From Euzebya sp051004735 (GTDB taxonomy: Bacteria; Actinomycetota; Nitriliruptoria; Euzebyales; Euzebyaceae), in assembly GCA_051004735.1 (NCBI GenBank), contig JBPCKA010000069.1, positions 62,001-126,000 on the forward strand: DNA of 64,000 nt. The letters run 5' to 3'. The notes under the pieces are model-generated. The model was not told the DNA's origin, made no database searches, and was given only the letters and a program-made list of their open reading frames with translations. The position numbers and the translations under genes are program-made. Shown piece after piece: positions 1 to 8,605 of the stretch (within the stretch, counting starts at the first letter, position 1; each line of letters begins with the position of its first letter).

Positions 1-1342
1 TGACCTCACCAGCGATCATCAGCAGGTGCACCGCCGCGGCCACGGCCAGGGTCCAGCTGATCGCTGTGCGGACCTCAGGGGTGTCTGTGAACCCGGTCAG
101 CGCCAGAGTCCCGGCACCGGCAAGAACCGCCTGCACCGCGAAATGGGGAGCTAACAAGGGGTTTTGCCACAGGTCGCGGCCCTTGGCCTGGGCAAACAGA
201 AACGCGGTGTAGACGGCCGTGGCCACGGACAGCGGGATACCCGGCGCGATCAGCGCAGTTCCGAGTCGGTCTACCCTCAGCATGCTTGCCACCAGGTGCA
301 GGCCCAGGACCGCGCCGTACGCACCGATGATCACTCCCCCGCGCACCAGCCACGAGCGCCATTGCGGCCGGGTGAAGATGAAATAGAAACGGCTGGGATG
401 CTCCAGATCCCAGATCAGCAGAGCTCCGGTCACCGCCAGGGCACCGGCAGAGATGAGCGGCACCGTCAGGCGCCACAGGGTCGAGGCGGGGTCAAGGACC
501 CCCAGCACCACCAAGACCGCGGCGACAAGATAGACACCCGCGGCGATCGACTTGGTCCAGGTATAGGCACCCACCCGCCAGTCCCACGGCACGCTGTGGC
601 CAACATCATGGGACAGCAGGGCGGCTGCCGCCGAGGTCTGGTGACCTGCGGGTGCGCCGGAGTTGATCTGGCGGGAATCGGTGGGGGCCTGCTGAGCCCA
701 GGCGAAGATGTCGCCGTCGGGTTGCACTGCCGCCAAAGGATCAAGCGTGGCCTGGTGGGCACCCTTGTAAAACAGCTTCGGACTGGTGCCCTTCTCGGGT
801 CGTCGGACCTGCACCGGTTCGCGCCCCACGATCTGGCTGACCTTTGACAGCGGGTTGTGCTGGTCGCCCACCAGGATCGCCTCGACGGGACAGACGGTGA
901 CGCAGGCGGGTTCCAACCCCACATCCAGCCGGTGAGCGCAGAAATTGCACTTCTCCGCTGAGTGGTCTGAAGGATTGATGAAGATCGCGTCATAGGGACA
1001 AGCGGCCATACATGCCTTGCAACCGATACACGATTGCTTGTCAAAGTCCACGATTCCGTCGGACCGCTTGAACATCGCGGAGGTCGGACACGCCGTCATG
1101 CATGGTGCATCAACGCACTGGTTGCACCGGTTCACCTGGAACGCACGACGGGCCTGTGGGAACTCCCCGACGTCAACGGATTTCACGTAGGTCCGCGACA
1201 CCCCGACAGGGACCTCGTTTTCTGATTTGCAGGCGGTGGTGCACGCATGGCAGCCGATGCACTTGGTCTGATCGATCACCTTGACCCAGCTTTGTGGCCG
1301 GGCGGCCGCTTGGGTCAAGGGATGCAGCGGCAGCAGTTCCAC
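1..1342 (-). CDS. Four-cluster ferredoxin fused to NrfD-type membrane anchor (3' end outside window)
   Basis: The reading frame enters from position 1342 and is still open at position 1, so the C-terminus is missing. The N-terminal ~190 residues carry four Cys clusters of DmsB/SoeB type (KCIGCHACTTAC, NRCNQCVDAPCMTAC, SCIGCKACMAACP, KCNFCAHR..PACVTVCP), enough ligands for four [4Fe-4S] clusters. After a linker the chain becomes hydrophobic with several membrane helices, like NrfD/DmsC/SoeC quinone-linked anchors. These two parts are usually separate subunits, so this is a fusion. I chose GTG at 1342 because AGGAG lies 7 bases upstream and the frame begins just before the first cluster. Role inferred: electron transfer between quinone and a molybdopterin sulfur enzyme (polysulfide, tetrathionate or sulfite type). 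The catalytic subunit would lie to the left, out of view. The sulfur genes next to it support this. Confidence 0.8.
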   Translation of the reverse strand, partial: MELLPLHPLTQAAARPQSWVKVIDQTKCIGCHACTTACKSENEVPVGVSRTYVKSVDVGEFPQARRAFQVNRCNQCVDAPCMTACPTSAMFKRSDGIVDFDKQSCIGCKACMAACPYDAIFINPSDHSAEKCNFCAHRLDVGLEPACVTVCPVEAILVGDQHNPLSKVSQIVGREPVQVRRPEKGTSPKLFYKGAHQATLDPLAAVQPDGDIFAWAQQAPTDSRQINSGAPAGHQTSAAAALLSHDVGHSVPWDWRVGAYTWTKSIAAGVYLVAAVLVVLGVLDPASTLWRLTVPLISAGALAVTGALLIWDLEHPSRFYFIFTRPQWRSWLVRGGVIIGAYGAVLGLHLVASMLRVDRLGTALIAPGIPLSVATAVYTAFLFAQAKGRDLWQNPLLAPHFAVQAVLAGAGTLALTGFTDTPEVRTAISWTLAVAAAVHLLMIAGEV

Positions 1343-1382
1343 ATTCGCTCCTGGCTGGACCTGCCCGGGGTGAACGCGGCAG

Positions 1383-1394
1383 ATGTACGTACAT
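1383..1394. promoter_or_regulatory. Palindromic operator candidate ATGTACGTACAT
   Basis: A perfect 12-bp palindrome sits 41 bases upstream of the ferredoxin/NrfD start. The core recurs at 4130-4139 directly before the beta-lactamase/rhodanese gene. Its form (GT..AC half sites) fits the general operator shape of GntR regulators, and a GntR gene lies in the same cluster. Binding by that regulator is inference. Confidence 0.55.
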
Positions 1395-1475
1395 TAACGT
1401 GTCCGCACTATTGCGAAGCAGATGACACTGTGTCAAGGATCTTCTCTGCATGGCACCGCGCACACGTGCCTAACG

Positions 1476-1784
1476 TCAGCCCACCAGGGCCGCCACCACC
1501 GCGCCCGCGACGACGATGCCCAGCAGGGCAAAGGCAATTGCCGCGTATCGGTAATCGCGACGCTGGACCCATCTGACGCCAAGCCAGCAGACACGGCCCA
1601 ACGGCACCACGACGACCACGCCCACGGCGGCCCACGCCGCTGCCTTCCCCCAGGATCCGGGAAGAACAGCGCCCACGACTCCAAGGATGAGTGCAGCCGC
1701 GGTGGCGACCTGCAGCGCCCTGGCCATCACGCCGTTGGCCTGCGGTTGGATCTCGAAGGGTTCGTCCTGACGTACCCCGCTCAC
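1476..1784 (-). CDS. DUF1634 family small membrane protein
   Basis: A 102-residue protein with three predicted membrane helices (around residues 20-42, 46-62 and 77-100) and a short polar N-terminus. The GTG start at 1784 overlaps the TGA stop of the TauE/SafE gene by four bases (GTGA), so the two are probably translated together. A longer frame runs upstream but lies inside the TauE gene and is a shadow. DUF1634 proteins are commonly encoded beside TauE/SafE permeases and are thought to be accessory subunits; their biochemical role is not established. No motif beyond hydrophobicity supports a specific activity. Confidence 0.75.
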   Translation of the reverse strand: MSGVRQDEPFEIQPQANGVMARALQVATAAALILGVVGAVLPGSWGKAAAWAAVGVVVVVPLGRVCWLGVRWVQRRDYRYAAIAFALLGIVVAGAVVAALVG

Positions 1785-2596
1785 ACGGTGACCCACAGCA
1801 GCACGGCCACAGCGAGCAGGACGATGCCCAGTCCCGCTCTGATCCAGGCCGTTGGAACCAGGCTCTGCAGTCGGGCGCCCGCTTGTCCGCCGATCAGGCT
1901 TCCCGCGATCACCGCAGCCGCGTCCTGCGGCTGGATCCTGCCCTGTAGGACAAAGACCACCAGGCCTGCGGCGGCGGTCACCCCGATGGTGAAGGTGGTC
2001 GTCGCGGCGGCCACCTTTGTCGGAATCCCCAGGACGTCGCTGGTCACGGGCGTCTTGATGAAACCGCCGCCTGCGCCTGCCACCCCGGCCACCACCCCGG
2101 ACACCCACATCAACCCCAGGCCCAGGGGAAGTCGCCGGGCCCGGTAGACCACCGTTCCGTCACGGATGGCGGCAGCGCCTGCAATCTGTCCTGGCCACTC
2201 GCCCACCACCCGGTCCTGCTCGTCGGCGTGCGGCACCACCCGGCGTCGCAACATCGCCACGGCTGCCATCGCCGCGACCACCGCGAGCACGCGGCCAAGG
2301 ACGGTGTCTGAGACCAACCCTGATGCCAGGGCACCCATGGTGGCGCCCAGGGTCGCGGCCACCTCCGTCGTCACCCCCAGACGATGATTGACCGACCGTT
2401 CCCGCAACTGCAGCGCCCCCGCTGCGATCGACCCGGCCGCCACCGAAATCAGTCCCAGAGGAGCCGCTTCCGATGCGGGCATACCGGTGGCCACCAGCAG
2501 TGGCACCAGCAGGACCGCGCCGCCAAGGCCCCCCAGGGCGCCGACCGAAGCGGTACCAAACGACGCCGCCAGCAGGATGAGGGTCGCGGTCACCAT
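1781..2596 (-). CDS. TauE/SafE family sulfite/organosulfonate exporter
   Basis: This 271-residue, very hydrophobic protein has about eight membrane segments. Glycine-rich stretches near residues 12-30 (ASVGALGGLGGAVLLVPLL) and 140-165 (VSGVVAGVAGAGGGFIKTP) are the duplicated motif of the TauE/SafE family, which moves sulfite, sulfoacetate or other sulfur anions across the membrane. I prefer ATG 2596 over TTG 2599 because ATG overlaps the stop of the preceding rhodanese remnant (TGATG), the usual coupling in this operon. Beside MBL/rhodanese sulfur enzymes, export of sulfite or thiosulfate from persulfide oxidation is the likely job; the substrate is inferred from context. Confidence 0.85.
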   Translation of the reverse strand: MVTATLILLAASFGTASVGALGGLGGAVLLVPLLVATGMPASEAAPLGLISVAAGSIAAGALQLRERSVNHRLGVTTEVAATLGATMGALASGLVSDTVLGRVLAVVAAMAAVAMLRRRVVPHADEQDRVVGEWPGQIAGAAAIRDGTVVYRARRLPLGLGLMWVSGVVAGVAGAGGGFIKTPVTSDVLGIPTKVAAATTTFTIGVTAAAGLVVFVLQGRIQPQDAAAVIAGSLIGGQAGARLQSLVPTAWIRAGLGIVLLAVAVLLWVTV

Positions 2597-2735
2597 CAAC
2601 CTGGGTCGATGACGTGGGCAGGTCCCGAATCAGTCTCCATGGGCAGGTCCGCCTCCGCCCAGGCCATCGTGCCACCGCTCACCTTCACTGCCTCCAGGCC
2701 GGCCGCTTGGCAGTCTGCGCGTCAACATCTTTCAT
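2596..2735 (-). pseudogene. Small rhodanese gene with internal deletion
   Basis: Both ends of a rhodanese gene survive but the middle is gone. An ATG at 2735 overlaps the upstream stop (ATGA), has GAGGA as ribosome site and starts MKDVDAQTAKR, then meets a stop after 16 codons. In another frame the last ~40 residues of a rhodanese domain remain (AAGLEAVKVSGGTMAWAEA, then LPMETD) and end at the TGA coupled to tauE. The catalytic Cys loop and most of the fold are missing. The intact gene would have been about 100-120 codons. The deletion also shifted the frame, so no active product is expected, though the start may still support coupled translation. Confidence 0.65.
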
Positions 2736-4129
2736 CGCTGTTCCTCACGTTGTGTCTGCTGATGCTGTCGTCCCGAGTCGGCGACATTGTCCCAGTCGTC
2801 ATCGACGTAGACCACGCGTTTGCCCGCCCGTGCAATCAACGAGCTGGCGATCGACGCCCGATACCCCGAGGCGCAATGGACCCACAGATCTCGGTCCGAC
2901 GGCAGCTCGGCCGCACCCGTGGCGACCCGTTCCATGGGCAGGTGGATGGCGCCTTCGATATGGCCCTCGTCCCACTCGTCCTGGCGGCGCACATCAACCA
3001 CGGTCACCTCCGCATTCTCGGCAAGGTCGGCAAATGTCACTGCGCGATACCCCTCGGTCTGCTGTCCTTTCGCGAACGCCTCAACTCCCCCGGTAGCCAT
3101 CGAGAGTGGCCGGTCGATCCCGATCCGGACCAGTTCCCGTTGGGCTGTGGCGATCTGCTCCCGGGTGTCAGCCACCAGCGAGATAGGCGTCCCCCACGGG
3201 ATGGCCCAACCCAGATAGGTTGCCACTGCCCCATCGACATCGACGTTGACCGAACCCGCCAGATGCCGCTGGGCAAAGTCGCGGCGTGGCCTGAGGTCGA
3301 CCACCCACTCACCCATCGCCATCCGCTTCGCCAGTTGCTCCGGTTCGGCAGCTGACAGCGTGCCCAGGTCAGGCGCTTGCGGCCCGGCCAGGTTCAGTGG
3401 ACCCATGTGGGCGTAGTAGGGCGGATAGGCCGCAAAGCCGTTCATCAACGTGCGGACGAAACTGTCCTCGTCCTGCGAGGTGCAGGCCAGATTCTCGGTC
3501 CGTTCATCGGCGATGGTGCCAGAGGTCCGGTCCCCACCGCCGGCCGACGCACAGAACGAACCGAACCCGTGGGTGGGGTAGACCTCGGTGTCTGCTGGCA
3601 GCGTCTTGGCCATGTGCCTGACGGAGCGGTATTGCGCTCGGGTCAGGCCCTCGGTGTGCTCGGATCCGATCAGATCGGTTCGCCCGACGGTGCCATACAG
3701 CATGGACCCGCCGGTGAACAGCGCCGCGGTACCGGACTGCACCAGATAGGACAGGTGATTGGGGGTGTGGCCGGGCGAGGCGATCACCGTGACGCTGAGT
3801 CCATCCAGGTCGATGACCTCATCGGGATCCACCGCGCGGCGATCAAAGGTCACGCCATCCTTGGCGCTGATCACATAGTCGGCCCCGGTGATGCGAGACA
3901 GGGCCAGGCCCCCGGTCACGTAGTCATTGTGGATATGGGTTTCACACACCAACGCCACGTCCAGATCGTGCTCCGCCAGGTGATCCAGCACCCGGTCGAT
4001 GTCGCGTTGGGGATCGATGACCACCGCCATATTGCCGTGGCTCACGACATAGGTCCGGTCGCCCAGGCCCTCGGTCGAAATCGTGCTCACGCGCATACCG
4101 GTCGATCCCTGGGACATGTCCGGCAGCAT
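2732..4129 (-). CDS. Beta-lactamase-fold persulfide dioxygenase-like protein with two rhodanese domains
   Basis: 465 residues. The N-terminal half is a metallo-beta-lactamase fold with the metal motif THIHNDY and SPGHTPNH, as in ETHE1/BLH-type persulfide dioxygenases that oxidise glutathione- or protein-bound persulfide to sulfite. Two rhodanese domains follow. The first (around 255-350) has no Cys in the active loop and is probably structural. The second (around 365-450) has HCASGYRA with a catalytic Cys. The start is uncertain: ATG 4129 has AAAGG 9 bases upstream, while ATG 4096 (MRVSTIS) has AGGGA and better matches the family N-terminus. The gene follows GntR by 12 bases, and an operator-like palindrome covers that gap. 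Confidence 0.85.
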   Translation of the reverse strand: MLPDMSQGSTGMRVSTISTEGLGDRTYVVSHGNMAVVIDPQRDIDRVLDHLAEHDLDVALVCETHIHNDYVTGGLALSRITGADYVISAKDGVTFDRRAVDPDEVIDLDGLSVTVIASPGHTPNHLSYLVQSGTAALFTGGSMLYGTVGRTDLIGSEHTEGLTRAQYRSVRHMAKTLPADTEVYPTHGFGSFCASAGGGDRTSGTIADERTENLACTSQDEDSFVRTLMNGFAAYPPYYAHMGPLNLAGPQAPDLGTLSAAEPEQLAKRMAMGEWVVDLRPRRDFAQRHLAGSVNVDVDGAVATYLGWAIPWGTPISLVADTREQIATAQRELVRIGIDRPLSMATGGVEAFAKGQQTEGYRAVTFADLAENAEVTVVDVRRQDEWDEGHIEGAIHLPMERVATGAAELPSDRDLWVHCASGYRASIASSLIARAGKRVVYVDDDWDNVADSGRQHQQTQREEQR

Positions 4130-4139
4130 ATGTACGTAC
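4130..4139. promoter_or_regulatory. Second copy of the GTACGTAC operator candidate
   Basis: ATGTACGTAC, sharing ten bases with the palindrome at 1383-1394, lies between the GntR stop and the first ATG of the beta-lactamase/rhodanese gene. It would be placed to control that gene and the TauE/DUF1634 genes downstream. If ATG 4129 is the true start it also overlaps the spacer between ribosome site and start. Confidence 0.55.
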
Positions 4140-4141
4140 CT

Positions 4142-4912
4142 TTATTTCGTCAACGGGTCTGGGGGCCCCTCACCGACGAGTTCCCCGCTCAGAACCGCCG
4201 GCCCCGGCCAGTCGCTGACCACCGTCATTCGCGAGCTGCGCAGCAGCGTCAGACGACACTCGATGACACGCCCGGCGTGGGTCGTCACCCGTTCGATCCG
4301 CAGCAACGCCTCGCCATCTGACAGTGACAACACCTCCCTGGTCGCCTGGTCGGCAGCGACGGCGCTGATGTACTCGCGGCCGCCCTCGGGACGCACGCCC
4401 GTGTGCCGTGCCAACTCGTCATACAGCGAGGTCCGGGCAAAATCCACGTCGAGCAGCGGTCTGCCGATATCAGCCGCCAGCCACACCGTGTCCAGTGCCA
4501 GAGGTTCCTCATCCATGAACCGCAATCGCTCCAGGTGCACGAACTTGGTCGAGGGGTCGAAACCGAACCGCTGTGCTGCATGGTCGTCGGTCCTGAGGTC
4601 CAGGGCCAGGACCTGGCTGCGTTGGCTCAGACCGGTCTGTTCCACTGCTGCGAACAGGTTGTACAGCGCCCCGAGCGGTTGGGTGACCGGGGCCATCGTG
4701 ACCGTACTGCCGCGCCCGCGTTCACGTTCGATGACCCCGCGGGCCTTGAGGTGACGCACCGCTTCCCGCACCGTATGACGGCTGGTCCCGTAGTGATCGA
4801 CCAATTCGCGGTCGGTGGGGAACCGCTCCGTAAACTCGTCGTTTGCCATGCGGCGCTCCAGATCCTCAAGGACCTGACGCCACAGGGGCACTCGGGCCGA
4901 TTGCACTGCCAC
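4142..4912 (-). CDS. GntR family regulator, HutC/UTRA type
   Basis: 256 residues starting with GTG. Residues ~5-75 form the winged helix-turn-helix of GntR proteins (RFPTDRELVDHYGTSRHTVREAVRHLKARG, split here as RFPTDRELVDHYG and TSRHTVREAVRHL), followed by GRGSTV. The remainder matches the UTRA ligand-binding domain, including RLRFMDEEPLALD and the late ERVT/RRL-like strand. It is the first gene of the leftward sulfur cluster and is divergent from the YyaL gene. It probably senses a small sulfur compound or metabolite and acts through the GTACGTAC sites; the ligand cannot be read from sequence. Confidence 0.85.
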   Translation of the reverse strand: MAVQSARVPLWRQVLEDLERRMANDEFTERFPTDRELVDHYGTSRHTVREAVRHLKARGVIERERGRGSTVTMAPVTQPLGALYNLFAAVEQTGLSQRSQVLALDLRTDDHAAQRFGFDPSTKFVHLERLRFMDEEPLALDTVWLAADIGRPLLDVDFARTSLYDELARHTGVRPEGGREYISAVAADQATREVLSLSDGEALLRIERVTTHAGRVIECRLTLLRSSRMTVVSDWPGPAVLSGELVGEGPPDPLTK

Positions 4913-5018
4913 AGCTGCCTTCCGGTGGGTCGCTCGTGGTCAGGATATCGCCCCTGCGATGCGTTCTGGGCGGGCAGTCGGGAGGATGTGCAACCGGCGG
5001 TCCGGGTACGGTCGATTC

Positions 5019-7088
5019 ATGGTCAACCGGCTCGCCGAATCCTCCTCCCCCTATCTGCGCCAGCACGCCGACAACCCAGTTGACTGGTTTGAGTGGGGTG
5101 ATGAGGCATTCGCCGAGGCACGACGGCGGGACGTGCCACTGTTTCTGTCGGTGGGGTACTCCTCGTGTCATTGGTGTCACGTCATGGCGCATGAGTCGTT
5201 TGAGGACGACGGGATTGCCCAGTACATGAACAGCAATTTCGTCAACATCAAGGTTGATCGCGAACAACGCCCTGATGTGGACACCGTGTACATGTCGGCG
5301 GTGCAAGCCTTGACCGGTCAGGGCGGTTGGCCAATGAGCGTGTTCCTGACCCATGACGGCACCCCGTTCTACGGCGGCACCTATTGGCCGTCACAGGAGC
5401 GGCCCGGGATGCCAGCCTTTCCCCAGGTGCTGGCAGCGGTCAGCGGATCCTGGCACAGCGAGCGCGACAAGGTGACTGCGGGAGGCCAGCGCATCACCGA
5501 CCACCTGCGCCACACCCAGGAGCTTGGTCCGGGGCAGGCCGTCGACGCCGCCACCCTTGATGATGCCGCCGCCGCCGCGGTCCGGTCGTGGGACCAGACC
5601 CATGGCGGATTCGGTCAGGCTCCAAAGTTTCCGCAGGCGATGACCATCGATTTCCTGCTGGCCCACCATCAACGCACCGGGGAACCCGAATCCCTGGCCG
5701 CGGCGGTGCATTCGCTTGAGAAGATGTCACGCGGTGGGATCTATGACCACGTCGCCGGTGGTTTCGCGCGGTACTCCACCGATGAGCGGTGGTTGGTTCC
5801 ACACTTTGAGAAGATGCTGTACGACAACGCCTTGCTGCTGCGTGCCTACACCCATGCCTGGCAGGTCACCCGGTTGTCGCGTTTCGCCCGTGTGGCCAGG
5901 GACGTGGCGCACTATCTCGTAGCCGACATGCAACAGGTCGACGGAGGATTCTCCTCAGCGACCGACGCCGATTCCGAGGGGGTGGAGGGCAAGTACTTCG
6001 TCTGGACGGCGGAGGAGTTCGACGAGGCCGTCACCGCTGTCGGGGAGGATCCGGTGAAGTGGCGCGAACGGCTGGGCGTAATGGATGAGGGGAACTGGCG
6101 TGACCCCCACGGGCACGCTCCCCCTCGCGCGAACGTCCTGCACGAGGTGGTGGCCTTTGAGGAGGATGACCCAGGCTTTGCACGGCGGTTCGCGGCGGTC
6201 CGCCAGTCACTACGCGAACGTCGAGACCTGCGTGTGGCGCCCGGCCTTGACGACAAGGTGCTTACCAGTTGGAACGGGTTGGCGATCGCGGCACTGGCCG
6301 AGGCGGGAGCGGTGTTCGGTGACGTCGATCTGATCGCCGCCGCCCAGTCCTGCGCGACGTTCGTCCGCGATCACATGACCGTGGACGGCACCCTGTTTCA
6401 CACCTGGTCCCCCGACCATCCACCCAGCGTGCCCGCGCTGCTTGAGGACCTGGCGATGCTGGCACGCGGCCTGCTGGTGCTGTATGAGGCGGACAGCGAC
6501 CCGGCCTGGGTGCAATGGGCGGTGCGGTTGGCCCAGCATGTGGAGGCCGAGTTCGCCGATGCGGACGGTGCCTACTACGCCACGTCCGCCGCGGCGACAC
6601 AGGACGGTCCGGAACTGTTGCTACGACCGCTGGACCTGTGGGACAACGCCCAGCCATCCGGGGCCAGCGTGATGGTCGAGGTGAACGCACGACTGGCGGC
6701 CCTGACGGGCGATCAGTCCTATCGTGACCGGGCAGTGGCTACCGTCACCCGCTTCGGGGACAGGCTGGCACGTGCGCCTTTGGGTTATGGCGAGTTGGCC
6801 GTCGGAGCAGAGCGGCTGTTGGCGGGGCCGCTCGAGGTGGCACTGGTCGGGCCGGACACCAGCGAACTGGCCGCCGTGGTGCGCCAGACCTGGCGACCGG
6901 GCGTCGTGGTGGCGACCTCCTCAGGGGCACCGGAGATTGAGGCCGCGGTCCCCCTTCTGGCCGACCGGCCGGCGCGGGACAATCGGGCCACCGCCTATGT
7001 CTGCCGCCGGTTCGTGTGTGATGCCCCGACGACCCAGCCGTCGGTGTTGGCCACCCAGTTGAGCGCGGCGGTCCGGGCGGCGCGCTGA
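5019..7088 (+). CDS. YyaL/SPATA20-type thioredoxin-domain protein
   Basis: 689 residues from ATG 5019. The N-terminus has the family hallmark SPYLRQHADNPVDWFEWG, followed by a DUF255 thioredoxin-like domain with CHWCHVM (CxxC plus His) and DREQRPDVD, then GGWPMSVFL. The rest (about residue 200 onward) is an (alpha/alpha)6-barrel resembling glycosidase folds, with HFEKMLYDNALLL and the late SWNGL motif. Length is normal for the family (~680). The cellular role of YyaL/SPATA20 proteins is not settled; redox or sugar-epimerase-like activity has been suggested. An in-frame extension to 4959 exists but the family begins at this ATG. It stands alone between the divergent gntR and the selenoprotein unit. 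Confidence 0.9.
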   Translation: MVNRLAESSSPYLRQHADNPVDWFEWGDEAFAEARRRDVPLFLSVGYSSCHWCHVMAHESFEDDGIAQYMNSNFVNIKVDREQRPDVDTVYMSAVQALTGQGGWPMSVFLTHDGTPFYGGTYWPSQERPGMPAFPQVLAAVSGSWHSERDKVTAGGQRITDHLRHTQELGPGQAVDAATLDDAAAAAVRSWDQTHGGFGQAPKFPQAMTIDFLLAHHQRTGEPESLAAAVHSLEKMSRGGIYDHVAGGFARYSTDERWLVPHFEKMLYDNALLLRAYTHAWQVTRLSRFARVARDVAHYLVADMQQVDGGFSSATDADSEGVEGKYFVWTAEEFDEAVTAVGEDPVKWRERLGVMDEGNWRDPHGHAPPRANVLHEVVAFEEDDPGFARRFAAVRQSLRERRDLRVAPGLDDKVLTSWNGLAIAALAEAGAVFGDVDLIAAAQSCATFVRDHMTVDGTLFHTWSPDHPPSVPALLEDLAMLARGLLVLYEADSDPAWVQWAVRLAQHVEAEFADADGAYYATSAAATQDGPELLLRPLDLWDNAQPSGASVMVEVNARLAALTGDQSYRDRAVATVTRFGDRLARAPLGYGELAVGAERLLAGPLEVALVGPDTSELAAVVRQTWRPGVVVATSSGAPEIEAAVPLLADRPARDNRATAYVCRRFVCDAPTTQPSVLATQLSAAVRAAR

Positions 7089-7140
7089 TCCCCTCCTTTG
7101 GACTCATAATCGGACAGATCCAACAGGCTGAGGCACCACT

Positions 7141-8601
7141 ATGGACACACCAGTGAAGCAACCTGTCAGGCCCGTCCTTCCCGAGGGCCTGGTTGTCGTG
7201 GTCAAGGATGACTGTGCGACCTGCCAGATGGTCGTCGGAGTGCTGCGGGAACTGGCGGGCGAGCCTGGCCTGTCGGTGATCACCCAGGACGACCCGGCCT
7301 TCCCCCCTGATCTGGACCCCGTCCACGACCAGGACCTGAGCATCAGTTGGCACCACGACATCGAGACGGTCCCGACCCTGATCAAGGTCTCTGATGGCGC
7401 GGAAGTCGACCGCACCGTCGGCTGGTCGCAGGAGGACTGGCAACGCATCACCGGCGTGGACGACCTGGGTCTGGACCTGCCCGCCATGCGCCCGGGGTGC
7501 GGATCCCTCAGCGTGGATCCCGACATGGTCGATCGGCTGCGTGTCCGGTTCGGTGGTTCGGTCCTGGCCGCGCGGCGGATCGAGGTGGCCGCTGCCGAAG
7601 ACGAGATGGAGATGATGTACAACCGAGGCTGGAGCGATGGGCTGCCCGTCGTGCCACCCACGGAGCAGCGGGTCCTGCGGATGCTGTCGGGCACAAGCCG
7701 CGAACCAGGTGAGATCGTTGCCACCGTCCCCCCCGACCTGGTCGATGTGACCGTTGAGAAGGTCGCAATCGCGGCGGTGATGGCTGGTTGCCGGCCCGAG
7801 TACCTGCCCTGGGTGCTGACGGCCGTCCAGTCAGCCTGCACCGATGAGTTCAACATGCATGGACTGCTGGCCACCACGATGCCGGTGGGACCGGTGGTCA
7901 TCTGCAGCGGACCGGGAACACGGGCGATCGGCATGAACTCGGAAGGCAACGCCCTGGGGCAGGGCAATCGGGCCAACTCCACCATCGGACGGGCTCTGCA
8001 GTTGGTGGTCCGCAATGTCGGCGGCGGCCGACCGGGCGAGATCGACCGCGCCACGCACGGCGGGCCGGGCAAAGTTGGTTTCTGCTTCGCCGAGGATGAC
8101 GAGCATTCTCCGTACGGCACCCTGGCCGGTCAACGCGGGCTGGCCGAGGGCACCGATGCCCTGACCGTCTTTGCAGGCGAGGGACCCCGCTGCGTGGTTG
8201 ATCAACTCTCGCGCGAACCGGACTCGCTTGCCCGGTCGTTGGCGGCCAGCCTGCAGGCATTGCACCATCCCAAGCTTGCGATCGCCTTCGACGCGATCCT
8301 GGTGATGGGTCCCGAACATGCCCGCGTGTTCGCCCAGGCCGGATTGGACCGGGCGGGGATCATCGAGTTGATCTCCACCTACCTGAACAGACCGGGGACC
8401 GAACTGGTGCGCGGGGCGGGCGACATCGCCGAAGGATTGCCGCATGGTGCCGAGCAGGCCCCGCAGGTGCCCAAGTTCCGCCCGGGTGGCCTGCTGTTGG
8501 CCTATGCCGGTGGCGGGGCGGGTCTGTTCAGCCAGATCATCGGCGGCTGGGTCAGCGGTCCGGCTGGGTCCGAGCCGGTCAGCCGAGCTGTGGGATACTG
8601 A
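7141..8601 (+). CDS. Thioredoxin-like domain fused to a conserved UGSC-partner domain
   Basis: 486 residues. The first ~115 residues look like a thioredoxin fold with a CATC redox pair at C25/C28 and the cis-Pro-like segment TVPTLIKV. The remaining ~350 residues contain well-defined blocks (GWSDGLPVVPPTEQRVL, AVMAGCRPEYLPW, ATTMPVGPVVICSGPG, ATHGGPGKVGFC) that I associate with a conserved protein found beside UGSC proteins, but I cannot name an activity. A conserved Cys occurs in AGCRPEY. The stop is 4 bases before the selenoprotein start, so the two are almost certainly co-translated. A plausible role is reducing, or working with, the selenoprotein. Domain assignment of the N-terminus is fairly sure, function is not. 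Confidence 0.75.
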   Translation: MDTPVKQPVRPVLPEGLVVVVKDDCATCQMVVGVLRELAGEPGLSVITQDDPAFPPDLDPVHDQDLSISWHHDIETVPTLIKVSDGAEVDRTVGWSQEDWQRITGVDDLGLDLPAMRPGCGSLSVDPDMVDRLRVRFGGSVLAARRIEVAAAEDEMEMMYNRGWSDGLPVVPPTEQRVLRMLSGTSREPGEIVATVPPDLVDVTVEKVAIAAVMAGCRPEYLPWVLTAVQSACTDEFNMHGLLATTMPVGPVVICSGPGTRAIGMNSEGNALGQGNRANSTIGRALQLVVRNVGGGRPGEIDRATHGGPGKVGFCFAEDDEHSPYGTLAGQRGLAEGTDALTVFAGEGPRCVVDQLSREPDSLARSLAASLQALHHPKLAIAFDAILVMGPEHARVFAQAGLDRAGIIELISTYLNRPGTELVRGAGDIAEGLPHGAEQAPQVPKFRPGGLLLAYAGGGAGLFSQIIGGWVSGPAGSEPVSRAVGY

Positions 8602-8605
8602 GCAG

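Noticed and set aside
2384..4321. Long plus-strand frames over the TauE and beta-lactamase/rhodanese genes
   Set aside because: They are antisense shadows of GC-rich genes, rich in Arg, Gln and His, with no family likeness.
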